A stretch of 64,000 nucleotides of DNA, taken from the NCBI RefSeq assembly GCF_910589235.1, contig NC_060956.1, forward strand, positions 8,439,999 to 8,503,998. The letters are read 5' to 3'. Source of the DNA: Vespa crabro (Eukaryota; Arthropoda; Insecta; Hymenoptera; Vespidae). A model generated the notes under the pieces. The model worked only from the letters and a program-made list of their open reading frames with translations, searched no databases and was not told the DNA's origin. The position numbers and the translations under genes are program-made. Below, piece by piece: positions 52,494-62,370 of the stretch (its first letter is position 1; every line of letters starts with the position of its first letter).

Positions 52494-52530
52494 CACGTGT
52501 GGTCACGACAATGATTCGTGACCACATGTG
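52494..52530. repeat. 15-bp hairpin between the two LINE remnants
   Basis: The arms CACGTGTGGTCACGA (52494-52508) and TCGTGACCACATGTG (52516-52530) pair over 15 bp with one mismatch around a 7-nt loop. It sits in the roughly 300-bp junction between the I-like and Jockey-like fragments. It may be part of a LINE 3' UTR structure or an unrelated inverted repeat. Confidence 0.6.
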
Positions 52531-52559
52531 AATCCAGTTTTATACTGAAGTGTTGTCTA

Positions 52560-54000
52560 TGACGGGAGGATATGTTCAATTGTCTGAAGTACAATGTACA
52601 GAATGAGGGTTCTTTGTTGAGGAAATACTGATACGTGAATGAAATGTGTCCTATTATGATTTTTAAGATTACAACCTAATCATATTTTGATAGTACAATT
52701 AATAAGTAGAAGTTCTGGTTTTATTGAGGATTTAAGCTACCGATTTTTGTTACAAGTAATTACTTCAGATTCGACTTAAGAATTTAAATCCAGTGATCTG
52801 TGACCATTTTTGGAATTTATTTAAAGTTTCTTCTAAATGCATTTGGGTGGCGTGAGGCTTTTTCTTTTGCATATTATGATTAAATCGTCGTTAAACAATA
52901 ATCCTTTCATTGGATTGGTTATGTTATATTGGTTATGTTATTTAGTACATTATTTATGGTAATGAGAAACAAGTATACACTGACCCTTGCGATACACCAT
53001 TTTCAATGACTATAATGGAAGAAAGAATGTTGTTGACTCTCATTTGGATAACTTTTGTATGTAAGAAGTTGATGAAATTAACAATGTTATCTTTGAGTCT
53101 ACGATTTCGTAAAATTTTTAATATATGATTTTTTCAAATCATATCATAAATCTTTATGTCGAGACATAATCAAATTTTATTGATTAGCAAAGGCATTTAT
53201 TAAAAGGCAAATATTAGTCTCTTTGTTTAGGATTGTAGATGGGAAAGGACTATAAGAAATCTCTTTGAGAACAGGAGATTAATTAACCTTTTTCCAAATA
53301 TCATCAAAACCTGTAGTTAATGATTTTTTCATCAATTTGTACATCATATTTGTTAGTGCAATCGGACAATAGCTGTTCGTGTCAGCTAATGATTTGCCTA
53401 ATTTTAAGATGGGTATAATTATGGCTTCATTCCAATTCCTTAGGACTACATTGTGTATTCACACATAGTTGACTAGAAAAACCATATAGTCAACAGCATT
53501 TGATGACATTTGGATAGAAGGATGTTTGGGATTCCGTCAGACTCAGGACTGGTGTATTTAGATAAAAAGTATTTTACTTCATCGGTGTGGAGAGACATAT
53601 TTATGACAAAAATAACAGAAGAGTCATGGTTACAATTTGGAGGATTCAATGGAATAGATTCTATTTTCTCTCCGTGGATTTGAAATTTCTTTGTTTAATT
53701 GTTACTAGAATTTTTTTTTAAATGTTGACACTATTATTTCTGATATTTTATATGGGTCTGTGATAAGCGAGTTATTTGAACTTTTCTTTGAATTTTTAAT
53801 TGCACTTTTTTTTTTAAACTTCAGTGATTGAAATGTAACAGTTAAGAATGAAACATATTTTAAACTTGGCTATTTTTTACTCTTTTATGATTTTATGAAG
53901 TATAGCTCCAGATTTTTTAATATTCATGAGGTTTTCAAGAAATTTGTTTCTTTTATTTTTTAAAGGCATACTTACAGTCTTTGATGATTCGTGAGGTCGT
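52560..54000 (-). mobile_element. Fragment of a second LINE, I-clade-like, probably without its RNase H segment
   Basis: Minus-strand translation shows LITDPYKISEIIVSTFKK near 53740, then KYFLSKYTSPESDGIPN near 53540 and NWNEAIIIPILKLGK near 53430. NIVNFINFLHTK and IENGVSQGSV follow near 53080-52990, with LFNDDLIIICKRKS near 52890, ending in a run like TLNKFQKW near 52810. A C-terminal IIIGHISFTYQYFL with two Cys follows only about 130 nt later. In I-type elements an RNase H domain normally separates RT from this GH..xTH C-terminal segment, so an internal deletion is inferred. The YADD box is changed to FNDD. It lies directly upstream, on its own strand, of the Jockey relic and in the same orientation. 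Confidence 0.72.
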
Positions 54001-56029
54001 GATTATTAAAGTCGCCATAATGTATGATTTCGCTAATTAGTTTATTAGGTGAAACAAAGTCTGTCTCATTTTAAAGATAAAGATTTAAACGAGGATTCCG
54101 TTTCCCGAATTTTTGTAAAAGCTTTATTATTATGCATAAACTATTTTTAAAAAATCACCATCTTTTGACACGTTCTTTTTCAAAGAAAATCAAGTTTTTT
54201 TAAAAATTCGAAAAAGCGGTAATCTCGCTTGACAGTCTTAATAAGAATTCGGGTATTTTCACAATATTGTTTGGATTGAAGAAAATGTCTATTGAAACTT
54301 ATTACATGTGAAAACTCAAGTTCATGTATTCCGGTTCGTAGGAAAACATTCTGGATATCATTTTGGATGTCATTTTGGATAACATAATGTTATCCAAATA
54401 TTAATAATATTATAATATTTTCTATGTAGTCATAAAGGACAAAAGGGGAGACGTTAAATAAGAAAATTCTTTAGGATAAGTTAGCTAAATTTCTGAATGC
54501 AGTGATTGATATTTTATGATTAATTACAAAGTTGTTGGATGTAGTTTAATTCTCGAAGTAAATATAAATTCTACAATTAGATATTCGAGATGTGAAGAAA
54601 ATGACTTTAGATCTATTGTTTTCTATGATATATACATAGTTTTTCATGGTTACACGGTCAATTGTATCGATTATAATTGCCAATTCTTTACTGGGAAAAG
54701 CATTATTTATTGTTGCAGAAGCATAAGATTTTATAAAATTATGTCCCTTTAAAAATAATAAACTACCGTATTATTATAATTAATACCTACATGAAGAGAA
54801 TTATTGTCTTTAATAATTATTATCGTCTTTAAGATTACATTTCGTTTATAATAAAAAATATTCTTTTCGTTATAATTTTTTTGTCCTTTTTCTTTCTCAT
54901 TTTCTCTTTGTCTTGTTTTATAAATCAAGGGAGAAGCTCGATCTTTAATACGCTTGGCTTGTTTGACTGACCATTAAAACGTATCTTTCAAATGTTGATT
55001 ATTTCACGAAGATCATAAAGCACACTTTAAATGGTTTATAGGCATTGAAAGATGACAATACAATGAAAACAGTCGCTCTCTACCTTATAATAGCTCCATA
55101 CATTCAATGAGATCCGTTTACGACCTGCATCGACATGGCCCTTTACTATTTTATCATCGTTATACGATGTTACATTGAATGTAAAATATTCGCTGTTATT
55201 TGCAATTATTAAATATCATATAAAACAGAATGGAATACAAAGTTAAACAGACGATTAATTCTTTTCCTATAATTTTTATAATGCTTTTATCGTATAACTA
55301 TCTTTGTTTCATCTTTTTATCGGAAAATTCTATATGGTTTTCTAGATATCACGGACGAACGATTTGTTATACCTTATCGTGCGTTAAAATGAAAACAAAA
55401 TGAATGCCGATATGGAGGTAGTGTGAGAGAATTTAAATTCATCTCTCGATACTCGAAAGCAGATAGCCATTGAATAAGAAGAATTGTAAATATCGTATCG
55501 TTGTTTCTCGTTGATCGAATTTGAGATTCCTTTTTTCTGACAATTCCTTTTCCTCTGATATAAACGAGCATGAGCGAGTGAGAAAAACGGCTACATTCTC
55601 CTATCGACAGTCTCATTTCCTGACTCGAACTTATCAAGACAAATACACGCCGACCGTTCTTTTCTCTTTCTTTCTCAGCACTTTCAACAAGCTCTCGCGA
55701 TCGGAAAATATCTGTAATGAACAAACTATCCGATTTGAGCCCCTCGCTATCACCTTCTTCTTTCTCTTTCTTTTCTCAAAACCATCATCACGCTCTCGAT
55801 ACTCGCTATTCCCTATCGGTCGTTGCGAACTTTTCGATAACCAATCTCAATTTCAACGCGATGTGTCCGTTACGTGTTTCCTACGCTCTCTACCTCAATA
55901 ACGAGAGCTTTCCTCCATCTCCATTTTTCTTCATCGTTTTCTTCATCCTCTCTTTCCCTTTCTCTCTCTCTCCCTCTTTCTCTCTCTCTCTCTTTCTCTC
56001 TTTTTTTTTCTCTCTCTCTCTCTTTCTCT

Positions 56030-56064
<35 letters not shown>

Positions 56065-56463
56065 CACTCACTCACTCTCTCTTCTTTCTTTTGTTCTTCC
56101 AAGAATACACGTTATCGTAGTAACATTTACTTAGAAAGAAAAGGATAGATTTTCTTCGAAGATAACTCAAGTTCGAATTGTGTATTCGATTGCAATTTTT
56201 GCACGAAAATCTCGACTTATTCACTGTCGGTCTGAAAGAGTAGAGAGGCAAATATCGACGTTGTATTTTCAAATTGTGATATTCGGTTTAATTCAATCCC
56301 TCGAAATCAGGTACTTGCTAGATTTGGAATATTACTTAAAAGAGACAATTAAGAATCGTCGTTTCGTAAAAAGCAGATGTTTATTTAAATGAAGTATAGA
56401 AATTAACTGTTACAACTGTAATGTGTACACTTTCGGCATAGTAATACGTTTTATATATTTTAG
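54001..56463. other. Intron beyond the LINE relics
   Basis: 54001-55350 is very AT-rich and may include decayed transposon sequence not resolvable by eye. The (CT)n tract at 55946 follows. Confidence 0.5.
55946..56096. repeat. Compound (CT)n tract
   Basis: CT, CTTT and a T9 run, then pure CT 56030-56061 and CATTCACTCACTCACT. Overlapping open frames on both strands are repeat artefacts. Confidence 0.93.
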
Positions 56464-56526
56464 GCGGTACAAATCAAACAATTAGAGAAATTAGCAAAAT
56501 CTGGAGAGGAACAAATAACTGAAGAT
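56464..56526 (+). CDS. Weak candidate exon, 63 nt, unknown product
   Basis: A T-rich run ending TATTTTAG precedes a 63-nt segment that ends GAAGAT before GTACGT. Read from its first base it gives 21 residues beginning AVQIKQLEKLAKSG and ending EEQITED, a hydrophilic, helix-like peptide with a heptad flavour. I do not recognise the protein. Joined to the Rbp6 exon (exit phase 2) it would be read in another frame and stop after about seven codons (RYKSNN then TAG). It could therefore be a poison exon, an exon of a different nested gene, or chance. A 76-nt degenerate tandem repeat starts just downstream. A 63-nt open stretch alone is not significant. Confidence 0.22.
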
Positions 56527-56531
56527 GTACG

Positions 56532-56718
56532 TGTACAAAGCTTGTATTTTGAATATGACATGACTTTAGAAATATTTTGAAAGACTGCATCAATAAGAAG
56601 AACAACAGGTACGAAGTTTCTATTTTGGGTATAACACGAGTTTAAAAATTTTTGGAAGATTACACTGATAGGGAGAAAAAATAAAAAATGAATGAATGCA
56701 CTGACAAGAAGGAAAAAT
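56532..56718. repeat. Degenerate 76-nt tandem repeat
   Basis: Bases 56532-56606 and 56608-56682 align without gaps over 75 positions with about 21 differences, mostly transitions. A third partial copy (GCACTGACAAGAAGGAAAAAT) follows at about 56698-56718. Old duplication; starts five bases after the possible donor at 56527. Confidence 0.55.
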
Positions 56719-57574
56719 AAGAAATGAATAAAATACAGATGACATGTATAATAGAACGTTTTAGAATGTTAAATATGATATTGGAACGTGTTACAAATTG
56801 ACTTTTACGAAAACCATGAAGTAGTTTTATTGAAATTTGTTGGCAATTCGATAAACGTTTATTTTGCAGATTTTGATTAATTTTTAAATCTTCTACAATA
56901 TTATAGGTAAGTATTTCTAGATGATTATTATCAAGAAATGAATTCTTCAGAAATGATCTATTTTATATATTTAAAAATTGGACGCACCTCTTACGGAATC
57001 ACTTTTCCGTTTAAGATATTTATATATGTGTCATTAATTCCATGGAACGAAGTACTCAATGTATCGTAGTGAGCTATATGAGCTAAGAAGAAAATTATCG
57101 TTCGAGCTCGAAACTAATGACGGTTCTTCTTACGCTTTGGTGGCTCGATAGAGAAGGTCTCATTAAAACTTCTCATCATCGCGAACAAGTCGAGGAGAAA
57201 GAAGAGAAGGAAGATTAAAAAATCGAAGATCTCGACTTATTCATTCTCGGTTTCGACTCTTCTCAATTCTAGTTGATTCTCTACATTTTCAGTTTCGACT
57301 TTTTATCGATAAGATATTATCAGTTAAAAAGGATGATGCATGCTACAAGAAAAAAGTCGAGTAAGAAAGAGAGAGAAAAAGATAGAGAACCGTCCGGTTA
57401 TTTCTTTCCATCAGCAATCTATTAATTCGACCATAAATCGCCGTTAGTGGAAAATTTAGTTGAAACTTACTGGTGATAATTATATAGGTTTCACAGCATG
57501 TTGTAGCTACGACGTAAACGAGGTAAAGAAATACTCAGAGAAAAAGAAAAAATGAGAATAAAAGAGATAAAACA

Positions 57575-58215
57575 ACTTCAAAATAAAACCATCGTGAGTT
57601 ACTCTCGAGAATTATTCTTGCTAGTGGACACTACATTTGAGATTAACTATCTGAGAGCATAATTCAACTATCTGAAGACGACCATTCAAGATGTTGCGAT
57701 AGTTGTTCTCGAGAGTACTATCAAATTTTGTATTCGTTTGAGAACAACTTCGATAATGTTTAATCTCAGATAGTCACTTGTATGCTCATCAATAGTTTAC
57801 TATCAGACAGAACTCTCAGAACCGTGTCCATTGGAGATTAATTAATGCGCTTTTATATTCGTTTACTCTGTTGTTCGTTGTAGGATAAAGGTATGTCTAC
57901 ATATATCTGTTCAATATTGAATTTATTTCATGTATTATTATTAATTCAAAGGTCTTATATGTTTTTCATTCTTTTTTTACAGGAGTTTTCATGCTGCCAC
58001 TCTTCGTTAACTACTTTTAGAATAAACTAATTCGTATTTCTAAGAGAGCTCTCCAATAGTAACATTTCTGTGTTTCCATTTGAGAGCATGCTACAATGCA
58101 ATCGATCTCAGATAGTTGAACTATGCTCTCAGATGGTTACTATCAAACGCAGTGTCTACTAGTAAGAAATATTTTCAAGAGAAACTCGCGACAGTTTTAC
58201 TCTTAAATGGACGGT
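57575..58215. mobile_element. Fold-back element with long inverted arms
   Basis: Bases 57615-57675 and the reverse complement of 58108-58168 match at 53 of 61 positions without gaps. The spacer is 432 bp. Weaker similarity extends each arm outward (TCGTGAGTTACTCTCGAGAA against TCGCGAGTTTCTCTTGAAAA, then AAAACCATCG against AAAACTGTCG). The motif CTATCTGAGAGCAT and its variants recur inside in both orientations (57648, 57664, about 57770, about 57803, 58108, 58125). No coding frame is present. This fits a fold-back or MITE-type DNA transposon derivative; the family is not recognised. Confidence 0.65.
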
Positions 58216-61200
58216 TGTCTTTAAGATTGTAGCAAGAGAGAAAGAGAATATAGCAGAGAGAAAGAGAGAGATAGCTCTAGCGAAGTAGAATTTATTAGGC
58301 GATAAGCACCCCGCAACTTTCTTCCCTTACGGTCGTCATTCTTTATCAGCCCACTCGTGGCCGACACCAGCGTATCGAGGACGGCATACTAGGTTTTATG
58401 AATCGGGATTATTAAGACCCTTCCTGGATCGTAGATCTTCCTTGTCTCTTTCTTTCTCTCTCGTTCTTTAGTTTTCCTTTTTTCTTCTTCATTGTTCTAT
58501 CTTACTGATCGTCTATGAAAATGTCATGTTAGAGAGTTTTCAATCTTTCATCTTCGTATATTCTGACTAGATAAAAGCCTCTCGTGGACAATTTAAACTA
58601 TTATCTAGCATTTTCGAATCAATCGTTTCTTTATTGACTCATCATTATAAGATTTACGTAATATAGGAAAAAAGAATTGAACTTCAAACGTATATACTGT
58701 AAGAATAAAGAGATGAAGAAACTAATATAAAAGTGTCTACTAGCTACTAATACTAATATAAAAATTAATATTAATTTATCTAGAATGGCTTTATTTAAAC
58801 AAAACTCAAAATTTTATTAAATAAATTAAATAGCTAAGTGCTCTTGGTGACAATCGCAAACAAAATCTTTTAGTCTTGCATTCGTTCTTCTAGATTCGCT
58901 TACTCACTCATTTACACACATATATGTCTTTTTTTATTTTGATTAAACTCAGATGCATCTCCGATATTTTTTTCTTCTGACAGTCATCGCTAATGGAACA
59001 AAATATTTGATACCGGTTTTTTATAACATTATCCGCGCTTACAGAAAATAATTTTAATAAAAGAATTATTAAAATTGGAAACAAATAAAAAGGGTAAGTC
59101 GCTTTTTCAAAGACGATTGAAAATTATGGCGAGGCGTACGGTAGATGGATGTAGCCTAGATAGTTTCTGAAAGTCATAAACGCATTTGAGAGATACGATA
59201 CGAGGGTTTTCAGTAATTTATCAGCACACCTAATGGGCATGTGTGGGTGGTAACATTGTATGATCTCGTTATGGCGAATTCTATGGTGCCGGTTCTTCTA
59301 GATATGATGCTCTTATTGGCTCAGTGGGTAATTGAAAGGCGATCATCCAAGCAGTGCTTCCTTTATAATATAGCTCCAGAAATTTGTCGATCGATCCCAA
59401 AACCGACACTTCGAGAACGAACCGCTATTTAGGAGCGGTCTAATTTTTATAAGTAATAAAAAAGTTTTGTACAACTATAATAATAATTAAGAAAAGAATT
59501 TAAAAATTATTGTTATTTCTTTTTTCTTTGGTATCAAATTAACGTATGCACGTGTTTAATAAGAATGCAATAATCTTAGAGTTTTGTTGGATCAGTCGTT
59601 TGAAGCATTCTTCAGTTAGTGGAAGTACTCATTTGCGAATGTAAGCTCCAAAAGATTCCTGGCTCGCACAATGGTGCCTTTTCTCTTCTGCACATTCTCC
59701 TTTACTCCATAGTCTTCCTTCTTCTCTCTTTGTTCAATTTCATTCGACTGTGTTCCATGTTTCGTGGTAGGAACACGCGATTCCCGCGTTAACTCCCGTA
59801 GGGCACAGCGGGTGTCCTCGTATGGACTCGCATTAATCCACCTCTGTACCCTTCTCTTTCTCACACACCTTCTTTCTCTTTCCCTCGAACTTCTCATCCC
59901 TCTTCCTAGCGATCGAACACACACTTGTTCATGCTATCTCGAGGTCATAGGAACTTACGCGTAGATTTTGCGCTATCCACCCTTATTTATTCTTCGATCA
60001 GCTCGAAAGCTAGCATGACGTTTAATGAGCCACACACGAATCGGACATTAAATTCAACCTCGAGGAAATGAAGAGTTTAACGCGGACAGGAACTCTCACT
60101 TTGAACATGCACGGACGCCCTAGAAAAATCTTCTTTCTCATTAGCATTCACATAGCTTTATCTATCTGGCTTACAAATTTTTTTCTTCTTTTTTTCTCAT
60201 TTTTTCTTTTTGTTTTAAACCGTGTCAGAAAAATCTTGCATATGTTTTGACGAGTTTAGCGCGAGAAAAGTTTTCTTTTCGTTTCATTTCCGTGATAATC
60301 GCGATGGTATCATTTATTGAGAATTACGCTCTTATGAGGTGAGTACGTAAAGAAAACGAGAAAAAAGGAAAATTTTATGAACAAACGTTGAACTGTTTTC
60401 ACGGTCGAAAACTATTTAATGATGCGCTTTTACGACCCAAACCTGTAACATCAGCTATTATATGGCCTGCCGCTCGTGCGTGTGCGCATGCTCACGAGTA
60501 CAGATGTACGTTACAAAATCGTAAATTCTTACGACTACTTCGTCTTTTACAAAACGACTGTGCACTGGCAGTGATTTGTCCATTCCAACGACAACGACGA
60601 CGCTTTTTAAATAGGCCCATAAAATAATGTCGATCGTACTATTTTATATATTTTTTTTTTCGTAGTTTCTATTACTTATTTTGTAATTTCTTTCTTGTTA
60701 ATTTTATTTAAAAAATACTTTTTCTATTTCTTTTATAGACACATTTTGAAATGCCAAATGTTTGAATATCAAAACGACACTTAAGCAGCTTAACCCGATT
60801 GGTTTTTGCTCGTATTTCGTTGTTAGTCGTTGAGTGGACGTGCACACCTTTATAAATCATCGACTCGGTACTTAATCGCCTGGAATTCGGGCTGGACGTT
60901 ACCACGAGATACGTAGAGCTTTTGCATGAAATCTCGGCAATTTCGAATATTTCGTAATCCTATTTTAATCCCTTAAGCACAGATTTTCCATTCCTATTTT
61001 CGTATAGACGAATCGCTTGGGCAGTCGAGACACGACACGTTCTCTTTTTGAATCTCCTCCCTCTTTATCCTCTTCCATCTCTTCTCGTTATGTCTGCAAG
61101 CTCTTACGAAGCTAACACCTGTGACCGCGATTCGTGGCTCGTATATCGGCGATTTGGGAGAATTTCTATTTAGAAACGCGATATTAATAAGTGACATCAA

Positions 61201-61669
61201 CGCATTACCGTTTCACCAGTTATGCCTCCCTCGTTCAACTCGTCTCCTTGAAAACGCTTAAAAGTGTTTGTCTCAAAACTTGTAATTGGAAAATCAGGAT
61301 TCTGGATGAGATATATATCTAGACATCTATAAAAACGTGGCAATTTGGCGCGTCTCGAAAACATCTAATAAAATGCATGAAGATTCATTTCGTGAATATG
61401 CTTATACATATATCTACATACATGTTGAGAATCTTTGAGCAAATCACAAGTAAGTATAGTTTGTCTGAAATTTAATGGGCGTGTTTAACGTCAATAAACA
61501 ATGATATTCATCTTTCTCCATATTTTCAGAATTATTTCTAATTGAGCAATCGATCAAATATAAAATATGAAGCCTATTATTAATATTGAAAATTATTAAA
61601 TTAAAAGATCGATTCATGTGACATTAACGTAAAAAGGAATGTTATTAATTTCGAGTTGGATGACGTCTC
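58216..61669. other. Intron, no firm feature
   Basis: Very AT-rich from about 58500 to 59120. Short frames near 59241, 59616 (minus) and 60388 show no domains. Confidence 0.5.
59317..59397 (+). other. A-box and B-box pair, possible pol III relic
   Basis: TGGCTCAGTGG (59317-59327) is a perfect A box and GATCGATCC (59389-59397) a perfect B box. The spacing of 72 is long for an intronless tRNA and no cloverleaf could be drawn. Such a pair is expected by chance in a window this size. Confidence 0.12.
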
Positions 61670-62280
61670 TCGTTCAGTTAAGAGCCGAGTACTCTTGAGC
61701 CTCGAGACTTAACCGTAGCCGGTACGTTTAAACATTTTGATTGCAATCTGTTGCTGTAACAGTAGTACGCTGAACACGAGAAGAGCAAGCTGGTTAAGCC
61801 AATGCCATTGTCCAGTGACTCAACACACGTACATATGTACATACGTACGGTTTACGCGTAGAAGCAGAACTATCCTGGCGCGTCCTGACGTTTGCACACT
61901 AACTCGCACTCGATCGCTCATTCGTTCGTTCGTCGCATTCCCTTTTCCGCGAGCGTACGTACGCGCTTGCTCGTATGTGCATTCGCTCTCGCGTGCACTC
62001 GCGTGCATCGGAGTCGCCTAGTGTACTGGATGGATTGCCGGCGAGCGTTGTTAAGTTAGTTCTCCGTGTTACGTGTTGCTGTCGAGGGAGTAGTTCTGCT
62101 AATTAAATTGCCTGGGAGGTCTGCTTTTCTGCGGGGTGGTGAGGAAGAGAGGCAGAAAAATAGTAGAATTTGGAACTGGACATTGGTGGGAGAGAGTGAT
62201 AGGTCACAGAGAAACTCGTGCGTGGAACGTCCATCGCCGGGGAAATTTCGATTAAACGGCCGCGTTCGTTTCCATTCTGA
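61670..62280 (+). promoter_or_regulatory. CpG-rich promoter-like region
   Basis: TCAGTT (A at 61676) fits the arthropod initiator, and CGAGACTT lies 27-34 bases later, near the position of a downstream promoter element. A second, more CpG-dense part (61840-62060) carries GTACGTACGCG, CGTTCGTTCGTCG and CTCGCGTGCACTCGCGTGC. A long 5'-UTR-like stretch follows, with GTGAGG at 62380 as a possible donor. This would fit a TATA-less promoter of an internal or nested transcript. Open frames here lack domain signs. Confidence 0.3.
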
Positions 62281-62291
62281 CCAGGACGATA

Positions 62292-62370
62292 GCGAGAAAG
62301 AGAGAGAGAGAAAGAGAGAGAGAGAGAAAGAAAGAGAGAGAAAGAGAGAGAGAGAGACAGAGAGAGAGAG
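62292..62370. repeat. GA-rich microsatellite
   Basis: GA and GAAAGA units with one GACAGA, immediately downstream of the promoter-like block. Confidence 0.93.

Noticed and set aside
55717..56148. 143-codon frame
   Set aside because: Mostly Ser/Leu/Phe from a (CT)n tract; no coding signature.
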